Shown one piece after another: positions 16,186 through 24,145 of a DNA stretch of 49,921 bases. This DNA is from Halorubrum saccharovorum DSM 1137 (lineage in GTDB: Archaea > Halobacteriota > Halobacteria > Halobacteriales > Haloferacaceae). The DNA is taken from contig NZ_AOJE01000020.1 of the NCBI RefSeq assembly GCF_000337915.1, positions 63,418 through 113,338 on the forward strand. The letters are read 5' to 3'. The position numbers were made by a program, and so were the translations under genes. Below the pieces are notes generated by a model. That model had not been told where the DNA came from. It saw only the letters and a list, made by a program, of their open reading frames with translations, and searched no databases. The first letter of the stretch is position 1, and each line of letters starts with the position of its first letter.

Positions 16186-17180
16186 GCGCCGACCCCACCG
16201 CCGACGAGTCGGCCGACGGGGACGACCCGACCGTCGAGATGGCGGAACAGGCGAAGGCGGACGAGCCCGAACTCGACCGCGGCCTCGTCGAGGCGTGGGC
16301 CGCGAAGATGATCTCCAACCCGGACCGCGCGTACCGGGCGACGTTCTACGTCGCGACGATATTCTTCCTCGTCACGACGCTGTTCCCGTTCTACTGGCTG
16401 CTCGTGGTCGCGCTGACACCGCGGAACAACCTCTCCGAGGTCGGCGTGTTCCTCCCGGCGGGGTTCAACCCGGCGGCGTTCATCGAGGTCTTCCAGACGC
16501 TGCCGTTCCACCGGTACGTGTTCAACAGCTTCCTGATCGCGACGATCGCGACCGTCGCGGTGCTGCTCGTCGGGAGCCTCGCCGGCTACGTGTTCGGTCG
16601 GCTCCGGTTCCGGGGACGCAACGCGATGCTGCTGTTGGTGCTCGTCACGTCCTTCTTCCCGCCGGCGGCGTTCTTCATCCCGCTGAACCGGCTGTTCAAC
16701 ACCAACGTCGACGTGTTGCGGCCGCTGATCTCGGCGGGGTCGCTGTACAACACCCCGTACGCGATCTTCATCCCGCTGTCGGCGATCTTCCTGCCGCTGT
16801 CGATCTTCATCCTGATGACGTTCTACTCGCAGATCCCCGACGGGCTGGAGGACGCGGCCCGCGTGGAGGGGACGACCCGACTCGGCGCGCTGTTCCGGGT
16901 CATCGTCCCGCTGTCGGCGCCGGGCGTCGCGACCGCCGGCGTGTTGACGTTCATCTCGGTGTACAACGAGTACTTCTTCAGCTCGCTGATGACCGACGGA
17001 CGGCCCGGGAGCTGGGCCCCGATGCTCGAAGGGATACTGCGGTTCCAGGGCGAGTTCGAGGTGCTGTACAACCTCATGGCGGCGGCCAGCATCGTCGCGG
17101 TGCTGCCGGTCGCCATCCTCGTCGTCGTCGCGCAGGAGAAGATCGTGAGCGGACTCACCACGGGGGCGGTCAAGGAGTAA
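16182..17180 (+). CDS. Sugar ABC transporter permease, MalG type
   Basis: A 332-residue inner-membrane subunit. After an acidic cytoplasmic N-terminus of about 55 residues come six predicted helices. The EAA loop is LEDAARVEGTTRLGALFRVI, followed by VPLSAPGVATAGVLTFI. It pairs with the upstream permease to form the channel. It ends just before the ATPase gene (2-nt gap). Confidence 0.93.
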   Translation: MSADPTADESADGDDPTVEMAEQAKADEPELDRGLVEAWAAKMISNPDRAYRATFYVATIFFLVTTLFPFYWLLVVALTPRNNLSEVGVFLPAGFNPAAFIEVFQTLPFHRYVFNSFLIATIATVAVLLVGSLAGYVFGRLRFRGRNAMLLLVLVTSFFPPAAFFIPLNRLFNTNVDVLRPLISAGSLYNTPYAIFIPLSAIFLPLSIFILMTFYSQIPDGLEDAARVEGTTRLGALFRVIVPLSAPGVATAGVLTFISVYNEYFFSSLMTDGRPGSWAPMLEGILRFQGEFEVLYNLMAAASIVAVLPVAILVVVAQEKIVSGLTTGAVKE

Positions 17181-17182
17181 CC

Positions 17183-18310
17183 ATGGCATCAGTCACACTA
17201 GAGGGAATCACGAAACGGTACGAGGACGTAACGGCAGTCGACGACATGAACCTAGAGATCGAGGACGGCGAGTTCGTCACCTTCGTCGGCCCCTCCGGGT
17301 GCGGGAAGTCGACCACGATGGAGACGATCGCCGGCCTCACGCTGCCCACCGAGGGCACTATCGAGATCGGCGGGCGCGACGTGACGAACCTCCCGCCGAA
17401 AGACCGGGGGATCTCCATGGTGTTCCAGAACATCGCGCTGTTCCCCCACATGGACGTGTACGACAACATCTCCTTCGGGCTCCGGCTCCGGAAGTACGAG
17501 CAGGAGGAGGTGGACCGGCGCGTCGAGGAGGCGGCCGACATCGTCCAGCTGGAGGGGATGATGGACCGGATGCCGAGCGAGATGTCCGGCGGGCAGCGCC
17601 AGCGGGTCGCGATCGCCCGCGCCATCGTCCGGAATCCGGACGCGTTCCTGATGGACGAGCCGCTGGCGAACCTCGACGCGGAGCTGCGGGTCCACATGCG
17701 CACCCAGCTCCAGCGGCTCCACCGCGAACTCGACACGACGATCATCTACGTCACCCACGACCAGGCGCAGGCGATGACGATGTCCGACCGGATCGCGGTG
17801 ATAAACAGCGGCGTCCTCCAGCAGGTGGCGCCGCCGCTGGAGTGTTACAACGAGCCCGCGAACCTGTTCGTCGCCGGCTTCATCGGGTCGCCCGCGATGA
17901 ACTTCATCGAAGGGGAAGTCGTGGACGACGGCTTCGAGTCCGTCTACACGCAGATCGACTTCGACCCGGAGACCCACGGCGTCTCGCCGGGCCAGGAGAT
18001 CACGGTCGGGATCCGCCCCGAGGACGTGTTCTTGGAGGCTGACTCCCGGAAGGCGGCCTCGCCGACGAAGGCGTTCGACGCCGTCGTCGACGTCATCGAG
18101 CCGATGGGGAAGGAGGTGAACGCCTACCTGCTGTTCGACCGCGACGTGGAGGCGAGCGCCGAGGGGCGCGGCGAGGGGCAGCTCCTCATCAACCTCGCGC
18201 CCGACACGGAGATCGCTGAGGGCGACGACATCCGGATCGTGATGGACCGCGAGAACGTCCACCTGTTCGACCGGGCGAGCGGCGACGCGATCACGCACTC
18301 ACTGGAGTGA
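17183..18310 (+). CDS. Sugar ABC transporter ATP-binding protein (MalK/UgpC type)
   Basis: A 375-residue cytoplasmic ATPase. Walker A GPSGCGKST lies at 36-44, the Q-loop is in MVFQNIALFPH, the signature MSGGQRQR starts at 134, Walker B FLMDEP is at 155-160, the D-loop is ANLDAEL and the switch His is in YVTHDQ. A C-terminal OB/TOBE regulatory domain (about 240-375, with ITVGIRPEDVFLE) marks the MalK/UgpC subgroup. The start at 17183, two bases after the permease stop, is the family-typical N-terminus; the longer frame upstream is a shadow of the permease. It probably powers all import by this operon. Confidence 0.95.
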   Translation: MASVTLEGITKRYEDVTAVDDMNLEIEDGEFVTFVGPSGCGKSTTMETIAGLTLPTEGTIEIGGRDVTNLPPKDRGISMVFQNIALFPHMDVYDNISFGLRLRKYEQEEVDRRVEEAADIVQLEGMMDRMPSEMSGGQRQRVAIARAIVRNPDAFLMDEPLANLDAELRVHMRTQLQRLHRELDTTIIYVTHDQAQAMTMSDRIAVINSGVLQQVAPPLECYNEPANLFVAGFIGSPAMNFIEGEVVDDGFESVYTQIDFDPETHGVSPGQEITVGIRPEDVFLEADSRKAASPTKAFDAVVDVIEPMGKEVNAYLLFDRDVEASAEGRGEGQLLINLAPDTEIAEGDDIRIVMDRENVHLFDRASGDAITHSLE

Positions 18311-18316
18311 CGGGGT

Positions 18317-18338
18317 CGCCGGGGGAGCGCTCCCGGCG
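18317..18338. terminator. Hairpin between convergent ABC ATPase and trmB genes
   Basis: GGGAGC-GCTCCC (18323-18334) is a perfect palindrome flanked by CGCC and GGCG, six bases after the ATPase stop. It lies between convergent genes. No T-run follows, so a terminator role is only suggested. Confidence 0.3.
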
Positions 18339-18367
18339 CGGACCGAGTTTCCGAACGAGAGACGCCC

Positions 18368-19444
18368 TTATTCGACGCTCACGACCGTGATCCGGTGGGC
18401 CTCGACGGCCTCGACCATCGCGCCCCAGCCGCCGACCTCGACGGGGCCGTCGTCGGTCTCGACCACGAGGGCGACCCGACCGCCGTAGCTCGCGACGGTC
18501 TCGGCGGCCACGTCGTCGTCGCCGGTGACGATGACCTCGGAGAGGGGGCCTTCCACGACGCGGTCGGCACCGGTATCGGTGTCGGTCCCCTCGATCCGGA
18601 CACGGACCGTGTCGCCGTCCCGGAGGAGCGGGGCCACGTCGCGGACGCAGTACCGGATGTCGATGTAGTCGATCGGCGGATCGTCGTCGAGAGCGGTGTA
18701 GATCGGCTCCCAGGTGTCCCACTGGGTCGTGAGGAAGTACCAGTGGAACACGTAGGTGTGGGTGCGGTCGTCGACGAGTACGCCGTACTCGTTGGTCGAC
18801 CCGGCGTGGGGCGCGAAGCAGGTCCGCGTCCGGTCGACGATCACCACGAACGGGGAGGGGAGCCGGCGGTGGCGCGCCTCCGAGCAGACCTCGGCGAGGT
18901 CCTCCGCGTCGGGCAGCGACTCGGCGTCGCCGTTCGGCGTGTGGACGGAGAGGTTGACCCGGACGCCGTTCTCGGTTGCGGCCCGCAGCGCGGGGCGGAG
19001 CCGCTCGAAGTGCTCGACGCCGAGCGAGACGTTCACTTGCGTGTCGGCGTCGCGGATGAACTCGTCGGCGTTCTTGATCACCGTCTCAAAGCGGGTGACG
19101 ATGCTGACGGTGGACTGCTCGACGGAGGGCTCGTTCCAGCGCCGCTCGATCTCCTCGGTCGCCTCGGTGAACCGGTTCGCTCGCGTCCGGAGGTCCTCGG
19201 TGATCTCGTCGAGGCTGTTGGCGCGGGCGTACAGCGACTCCTGCTCGTAGGTCTCGATGTAGCCGGCGCTCTCCAGGTCGCGCAACACGTCGTAGATCCG
19301 GGGGTCAGGGACCCCGCTGGCGTCGGCGATCCGGGTGACCGGCGCGGAGCCGAGTTCGAGGACGGTCACGTAGGCGTCCGCCTGATACGGCGAGAGCCCC
19401 GCGTCCTCCAGGGTCTCGGTGAGTTCTTCGCGGTCCACCTTCAT
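18368..19444 (-). CDS. TrmB-family sugar-responsive transcription regulator
   Basis: A 358-residue cytoplasmic regulator. The N-terminal winged helix (about 1-75) contains LSPYQADAYVTVLELGSAPV and GVPDPRIYDVLRDLESAGYI, characteristic of TrmB. A short coiled coil (about 80-110) follows, then an effector-binding domain with HWYFLTTQWDTWEPIY, typical of the haloarchaeal TrmB subgroup. It faces the ABC operon tail-to-tail and the GH68 gene head-to-head, so it probably controls both in response to a sugar. No strong TATA lies within 30 nt of its ATG; the AT palindrome at 19601-19614 would give a leader of about 130 nt, or the start may lie elsewhere. Confidence 0.88.
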   Translation of the reverse strand: MKVDREELTETLEDAGLSPYQADAYVTVLELGSAPVTRIADASGVPDPRIYDVLRDLESAGYIETYEQESLYARANSLDEITEDLRTRANRFTEATEEIERRWNEPSVEQSTVSIVTRFETVIKNADEFIRDADTQVNVSLGVEHFERLRPALRAATENGVRVNLSVHTPNGDAESLPDAEDLAEVCSEARHRRLPSPFVVIVDRTRTCFAPHAGSTNEYGVLVDDRTHTYVFHWYFLTTQWDTWEPIYTALDDDPPIDYIDIRYCVRDVAPLLRDGDTVRVRIEGTDTDTGADRVVEGPLSEVIVTGDDDVAAETVASYGGRVALVVETDDGPVEVGGWGAMVEAVEAHRITVVSVE

Positions 19445-19600
19445 CCTCCGCGTGCGGTTCCACGGCGGCTCGCGCGGTCGCGGCGACCCGCTCCGTCCGC
19501 GCGATCGCAGCCACCCGCCGCGCCCCGGGCGACGGCGACGCCTTTCGGTCGATATCGGTCGGTACGTGGTCCTGCCATGTCCTCAACTACCACGGCCGTG

Positions 19601-19614
19601 ATAAAACGTTTTAT
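19601..19614. promoter_or_regulatory. 14-bp AT-rich palindrome between trmB and the GH68 gene
   Basis: ATAAAACGTTTTAT is a perfect 14-bp palindrome in the divergent trmB/GH68 gap. Each half resembles a TATA element for opposite directions, so it may be a two-way promoter or an operator for TrmB. Confidence 0.5.
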
Positions 19615-19662
19615 TTCCGTGACGAGGGATCGCCGCCGACCGACCGCCGGTCCGACTGAAAA

Positions 19663-19672
19663 GGCTTTATTC
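19663..19672 (+). promoter_or_regulatory. TATA box of the GH68 gene
   Basis: GGCTTTATTC, centred 27 nt before the ATG at 19694, fits a leaderless transcript. Confidence 0.55.
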
Positions 19673-19693
19673 GGTCGCTGACGGAGGACGCGT

Positions 19694-21154
19694 ATGCACG
19701 AGACGCCGGAGAGCGACGGCGGTCGCTCGCGGTCGCGGTGGACCAGAGCGCAGGCCGCGTCGATCGAGCGCCGCCACGGGAACGTCGCGCCGCCGGCGGG
19801 CGCTCCCGCGGCCGACCCGTTCCCGGAACTCCACGTCTGGGACACGTGGCTGCTCCGCGACCGACACGGCGATATCGCCGACGTGGGCGGGTACCGACTG
19901 GCGTTCTCGCTGACGGCACCGGCCGACTTACTCCCCGGGAAACGCCACGACGTGGCCGAGATACGGTGTTTCTACTCGCCGGACGGGAGGGAGTGGCGCG
20001 ACGCGGGTCCCGTGTTCGACGGCGGCGCGCTCGGCCAGCGCCAGTGGGCCGGCTCCGCGCTGTACGACGACGGGGAGGTCTACCTCTACTACACCGCCGC
20101 CGGCGACGAGACCGCCGACGAGATGACGTACACCCAGCGGATCGCGGTCGCGCACGGCGGAACGGTGCGCGCCGACGAAGGCGGGATCGAACTCTCCGGC
20201 CCGTGGACCCACGAGACGCTGCTGACGCCGGACGGCGAGTGGTACGAGACCGAGGCGCAGTCGCGCGGGATGACCTACACCTTCCGGGACCCGTGGTTCT
20301 TCGAGGACCCGGCGACCGGCGAGACGCACCTCCTGTTCGAGGCGAACGCGCCCGCGCCGGAGCGGGAGGGCGACGACCCGGCGACGGCGCACCGACGGGA
20401 GTTCAACGGCTGCGTCGGCGTCGCGGTCTCCGAGTCCGGCGACCCGCTCTCGTGGGAGCTCCGACCGCTTCTGCTGGACGCGGTCGAGGTCAATCAGGAA
20501 CTGGAGCGCCCGCACGTCGTCGTCGCCGACGGCCGCTACTACCTGTTCGTCTGCAGCCACGTCCACACGTTCGCGCCGGGCGTGACCGGTCCCGACGGGC
20601 TCTACGGGTTCGTCGCCGACGCGCTCGACGGCGAGTACCGCCCCCTGAACGGGTCGGGACTGGTCGCCACGAACCCGCCCGAGGCGCCGTTTCAGGCGTA
20701 CTCGTGGATGGCGTTCGCCCACGACGAGGAGGTGCTCGTCCAGAGCTTCCTCAACTACCACGACTTCGCGGGCGATTCGCTCGACGCGATCGCCGACCTC
20801 CCCGAGGCCGAGCAGCGCGAGCGGTTCGGCGGGACGCTCGCGCCGACGCTCCGGCTCGCGGTCGACGGCGACCGCACTCGGCTGCGCGGGACCCTCGACG
20901 CGTGGCGGATCCCCACCCCGGACGAGCCGCTGCCGCCGGCCGACGACTCGGAGCTTCCCGACGGCGACGCACTCGGGGGGCGAATCCGGGAAGGCGGGAG
21001 CGCCGGGGGGTACGTCGCGGGACCGAGCGGGGCTGTCGACGACGGGGCGGTCGACGACGGGATGATCGACGACGAGTCAGCCGACGGCGGAGGGGGCGAG
21101 TCGCTCCGCAACGCTGGATCCGGAGAGAGCGACGGTTCCCACGGCGCGATCTGA
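19694..21154 (+). CDS. GH68 fructansucrase (levansucrase/inulosucrase type)
   Basis: A 486-residue glycoside hydrolase family 68 enzyme expected to split sucrose and transfer fructose to water or a growing fructan. Catalytic motifs are in order: nucleophile Asp50 in HVWDTW, WAGSALYDDG (118-127), transition-state Asp199 in FRDPWFF, and acid/base candidate Glu271 in QELERPHVV. A five-bladed propeller of this length is normal. No signal peptide is visible at the N-terminus (MHETPESDGGRSRSRW), so it may be cytoplasmic or leave by an unrecognised route. The last 60 residues are an Asp/Gly low-complexity tail. GH68 enzymes are known from a few haloarchaea. Whether it makes levan or inulin cannot be read from sequence. 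Confidence 0.88.
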   Translation: MHETPESDGGRSRSRWTRAQAASIERRHGNVAPPAGAPAADPFPELHVWDTWLLRDRHGDIADVGGYRLAFSLTAPADLLPGKRHDVAEIRCFYSPDGREWRDAGPVFDGGALGQRQWAGSALYDDGEVYLYYTAAGDETADEMTYTQRIAVAHGGTVRADEGGIELSGPWTHETLLTPDGEWYETEAQSRGMTYTFRDPWFFEDPATGETHLLFEANAPAPEREGDDPATAHRREFNGCVGVAVSESGDPLSWELRPLLLDAVEVNQELERPHVVVADGRYYLFVCSHVHTFAPGVTGPDGLYGFVADALDGEYRPLNGSGLVATNPPEAPFQAYSWMAFAHDEEVLVQSFLNYHDFAGDSLDAIADLPEAEQRERFGGTLAPTLRLAVDGDRTRLRGTLDAWRIPTPDEPLPPADDSELPDGDALGGRIREGGSAGGYVAGPSGAVDDGAVDDGMIDDESADGGGGESLRNAGSGESDGSHGAI

Positions 21155-21250
21155 CGGTCAGAGTTCCTCCGAGCGGTCATGGGCGGGAGAGCCGGCCGAC
21201 CCCCGGACCTCGGTAGAAGGCTTATGACTAACCGTCCGATAAGTTCGGGC

Positions 21251-21748
21251 ATGGAGCGAAGGACCTCGCAGAAGCGGCCCTGGCTCGCCGCCCTGCTCGG
21301 CGCGCTCGCGACCGGATTCGGCCACCTCTATCTCCGGCGGTGGCGTCGCGCGATCGGGTGGTTCGCGGCGCTGTTCGCGGTGAGCTACGCCTTCGTCGAC
21401 CCGGCGGCGATCGAGGCGCTCGCGGCCGGCGATCCCGTCGACCCGCTGAGCGTCGCCCCGACCCTGATCGTGGGCGGCGCCAGCGCCGTCGACGCGTACG
21501 TTCTCGCCCGGGCGCAGAACGCGATCGCCAGAGCGAGAGACGCCGCCGACGGGTCGGTCGCCGCGGACGCGAGGGCGAGCGACGAGACCGGAGAGAAGGC
21601 GGAGAACTGTCCGAACTGCGGCAGGGAGGTAGACCCCGAGCTCGACTTCTGCCACTGGTGTACGGCGGACCTGTCGGGGAGCGCGGAGAGCGATGGCGTG
21701 GACGGGGGCGATAGCGGGGGCGCCGAAAGCGAGCGGTCGGGGCGCTAA
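21251..21748 (+). CDS. Membrane protein with C-terminal zinc ribbon
   Basis: A 165-residue protein. Two or three hydrophobic segments near the N-terminus (WLAALLGALATGFGHLYLRR, AIGWFAALFAVSYAF, SVAPTLIVGGASAVDAYVLA) are followed by a linker and a zinc ribbon, CPNCGREVDPELDFCHWC. The first segment with GHLYLRRWRRA resembles TM2-type small membrane proteins. The ATG at 21251 follows GGCTTATGAC (21219-21228) by 28 nt. It converges with tetR, overlapping it by 4 bp. The function is unknown. Confidence 0.75.
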   Translation: MERRTSQKRPWLAALLGALATGFGHLYLRRWRRAIGWFAALFAVSYAFVDPAAIEALAAGDPVDPLSVAPTLIVGGASAVDAYVLARAQNAIARARDAADGSVAADARASDETGEKAENCPNCGREVDPELDFCHWCTADLSGSAESDGVDGGDSGGAESERSGR

Positions 21749-22347
21749 GCGTCGACCCGCCGGAGCGTCGCGTCGACGTACTCCTCGGCGGTTGCTCGGG
21801 CACGCTCGTACTCGCTCACGTCGTCGAACACCACCGACCGGGTACGGGCGCCCTCGACGATCGTCAGCAGCGACCGCGTGACGCGGTCGGCGTCGACGTC
21901 CGCGAAGGCGTTCTCGTCGATCCCGTGATTGATGACGGCCTTGACCAGGTAACGGACGTACTCGTCGTTCTGCCGGAATCGCTCGGCGAACGCCTCGTTG
22001 TAGGGCGCCTGACTCCGCATCTCCAGCAGCGCGACGGACAGGTCGGGGTTCTCCTGCGGCGCGACGAGCAGCTTGTCGAGCAGAACCGTCAGGCGCTGTT
22101 CGGGGTCGGTGGTCTCGATCTCGCGGATGGAGGCGACGAACCGGTTCAGGATGTAGTCGAGAAACGCCGCCAACAGCTCCTCTTTCGTGTCGTAGTGGTA
22201 GTGTATCGCGGCGGTCGATTTGCCGTACTCCGCCGCGATCCGCTTTATCGTGAGATCGGCGTACCCGTACTCGCGGAGCGCGCGGTAGGTCGCTTTCATG
22301 ATCTCCTCGTCCGTCTCCGAGAAGGTCCGCCCCGATGGTTCGGCCAT
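21745..22347 (-). CDS. TetR/AcrR-family repressor
   Basis: A 200-residue regulator. The N-terminal helix-turn-helix is YADLTIKRIAAEYGKSTAAI followed by HYHYDTKEELL. The rest is an all-helical ligand domain. It is divergent from the 39-codon ORF and MATE exporter genes, the common repressor/pump arrangement. The minus strand has CGTTATTCGC (22371-22380) 28 nt before the ATG. Two sites sharing GTAAGTTC lie in the 182-bp gap. It probably represses both itself and the exporter unit until a toxic ligand binds. Confidence 0.9.
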   Translation of the reverse strand: MAEPSGRTFSETDEEIMKATYRALREYGYADLTIKRIAAEYGKSTAAIHYHYDTKEELLAAFLDYILNRFVASIREIETTDPEQRLTVLLDKLLVAPQENPDLSVALLEMRSQAPYNEAFAERFRQNDEYVRYLVKAVINHGIDENAFADVDADRVTRSLLTIVEGARTRSVVFDDVSEYERARATAEEYVDATLRRVDA

Positions 22348-22405
22348 GTCACGACGCTTCCGGCCACGGGCGAATAACGATTGCGGCCGAACGCGCGAAA
22401 CACCT

Positions 22406-22417
22406 GTAAGAACTTAC
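22406..22417. promoter_or_regulatory. Candidate TetR operator 1
   Basis: GTAAG-AA-CTTAC, an inverted repeat with 5-bp arms, lies about 60 nt before the tetR start. Its minus strand contains GTAAGTTC, repeated at 22509-22516. Confidence 0.45.
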
Positions 22418-22490
22418 CGTGCCGTCATCCGTCAGAGACGGCTGAAAAGCATAGAAGCCAGGTTTTCGTAGTATTCCTCGGCCCAGAACA

Positions 22491-22516
22491 TTTTTGACTG
22501 ACTAGTTAGTAAGTTC
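22491..22516. promoter_or_regulatory. TATA element and candidate TetR operator 2 of the exporter unit
   Basis: TTTTTGACTG is the best TATA candidate. It runs into an 18-bp near-palindrome, TGACTG-ACTAGT-TAGTAA (22495-22512), and GTAAGTTC (22509-22516). A repressor bound here would block transcription initiation. Confidence 0.5.
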
Positions 22517-22529
22517 GGTATCGACCACG

Positions 22530-22649
22530 ATGGATGATAGAGCGACGGTGAACCCGACGACTGCGTTCCGTACCGGCCCCGAACGGACAGACACGGGGGG
22601 TCGCCCCTCGGTCGACGAACTCCGAAAGCGCGCGAGGGCGTCCCGCTGA
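22530..22649 (+). CDS. 39-residue leader protein coupled to the MATE exporter
   Basis: A short ORF reads MDDRATVNPTTAFRTGPERT then DTGGRPSVDELRKRARASR and stops in a TGATG, whose last three bases are the MATE start codon. Its ATG is the first after the TATA/operator region, so a transcript of the exporter would translate it first. The C-terminal helix is basic. I know no homologue. It is either a true small protein, a translational coupling leader, or chance; the tight stop/start overlap favours the first two. Confidence 0.45.
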   Translation: MDDRATVNPTTAFRTGPERTDTGGRPSVDELRKRARASR

Positions 22650-24106
22650 TGGGGCTCATCGAGCGCATCGACGCCCTGTTCAAGGGCCCCGAGGAGTTCG
22701 ATCTCACGTCGGGCGGGATCGCGAAGCCGCTCTTCTTCCTCTCGATGCCGATCGTCGTCACCAACCTCTTCCAGACGGCGTACAACCTCGCGGACACGTT
22801 CTGGCTGGGGCAGTACAGCACGGACGCGCTCGCGGCGATCAGCTTCGCGTTCCCGATGGTGTTCCTGCTCATCTCGCTCGGGATGGGGATCTCCGTCGCC
22901 GGCAGCGTGCTCGTCGCCCAGTACACCGGGGCGGACGAGGCGCGCGAGGCCGAGTACGCCGCCTCGCAGACGGTGACGTTCGCGGTGATCGCCTCGGTGC
23001 TCCTCGGCGGCATCGGCTACTTCTTCGTCGGGGAGTTCCTGGATCTGATGGGCGCCTCGGCGGACGTGTTACCCCTCGCGTCGAGCTACATGGAGGTCAT
23101 CTCGCTGGGGCTCGTCGCCATGTTCGGCTTCGCGGTGTTCATCGCGCTCATGCGCGGGTACGGCGACACGATCACCCCCATGCTCGTGATGTTCGGCTCC
23201 GTCGTGCTCAACATCGCGCTCGACCCGTTCCTCATCTTCGGGTGGGGGCCGTTCCCCGCGCTCGGGATCGAGGGCGCAGCGATCGCGACCGTGTTCTCCC
23301 GGGCGCTGGCGCTGATCGTCGGGCTGGCGATCATGTTCCGCGGAGTGCGCGGAGTCCGGATCAACCTCCGCGATATGGTTCCCGACGCGAGCTACCTGCG
23401 CCGGCTCCTCCGCATCGGCCTGCCGGCCTCGATCGAGGGGACCGGACGGGCGGTGTCGATGAACCTCCTGCTGTTCATCGTCGCACTGTTCCCCGACCCG
23501 GTCGTCGCCGCCTACGGGATCGGCACGCGGGTGTTCTCCGTGGTCTTCCTGCCGGCGATCGCGGTCGCCCGCGGCGTGGAGACGATGACCGGCCAGAACA
23601 TCGGGTCGGGCAAACCCGACCGGGCCGAACGGGCCGCGAACCTGGCGGCCAAGACGCTGTTCGCGGTCCTCTCGGTCGCCGGCGTCGTCGTCTTCCTCGT
23701 CCCCGAGCCGATCGTCTCCGTGTTCGTCGGCGCCGAGCAGGCCGACGCCGGCCGCGTGGTCGCAGTCGGCTCGCAGTTCCTCCGCGTCGTCGCGCTGACG
23801 TTCGGCTTCATCGGGATCATGCGCGCGTACACCGGGAGCTTCCGCGGCGCCGGGAAGACGCTCACCGCCGCGGCCATCTCGGTGTTGATGCTCGGGATCG
23901 TCCGGTTCCCGATCGCGTGGGTCGCCGCCGGGCGGATCGGCGAGACCGGCATCTGGCTGTCGTTCGCGGTGTCGAACGTCGTCGGCGCGGCCGTCGCGTA
24001 CGCGTGGTACCGGCGGGGGGCGTGGCGCCGCGGCGACCTCACCGACCGTGGCGTCGCCGGCGACATCGACGAGCCGGTGGCGGCCGCGGAGTCGACGGAC
24101 GACTGA
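22649..24106 (+). CDS. MATE-family multidrug/organic cation exporter
   Basis: A 485-residue membrane protein with about twelve hydrophobic helices in two similar halves. MATE landmarks are PLFFLSMPIVVTNLFQTAYN in helix 1, then NLADTFWLGQYSTDALAAIS, and in the second half GLPASIEGTGRAVSMNLLLF. It should export cationic compounds using a sodium or proton gradient. The start at 22649 overlaps the stop of the 39-codon ORF. A divergent TetR gene suggests induction by an exported substrate. A His/Asp-rich tail is absent, and the length is usual. Confidence 0.92.
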   Translation: MGLIERIDALFKGPEEFDLTSGGIAKPLFFLSMPIVVTNLFQTAYNLADTFWLGQYSTDALAAISFAFPMVFLLISLGMGISVAGSVLVAQYTGADEAREAEYAASQTVTFAVIASVLLGGIGYFFVGEFLDLMGASADVLPLASSYMEVISLGLVAMFGFAVFIALMRGYGDTITPMLVMFGSVVLNIALDPFLIFGWGPFPALGIEGAAIATVFSRALALIVGLAIMFRGVRGVRINLRDMVPDASYLRRLLRIGLPASIEGTGRAVSMNLLLFIVALFPDPVVAAYGIGTRVFSVVFLPAIAVARGVETMTGQNIGSGKPDRAERAANLAAKTLFAVLSVAGVVVFLVPEPIVSVFVGAEQADAGRVVAVGSQFLRVVALTFGFIGIMRAYTGSFRGAGKTLTAAAISVLMLGIVRFPIAWVAAGRIGETGIWLSFAVSNVVGAAVAYAWYRRGAWRRGDLTDRGVAGDIDEPVAAAESTDD

Positions 24107-24145
24107 GCGACGAGGCGTCCGTTCGCCGATCGACGTTTCGGCCGC

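Noticed and set aside
22432-23013. A 193-codon minus-strand frame across the MATE start
   Set aside because: It is antisense to the MATE N-terminus and the promoter region, and its Ser/Thr-rich translation has no family motif.
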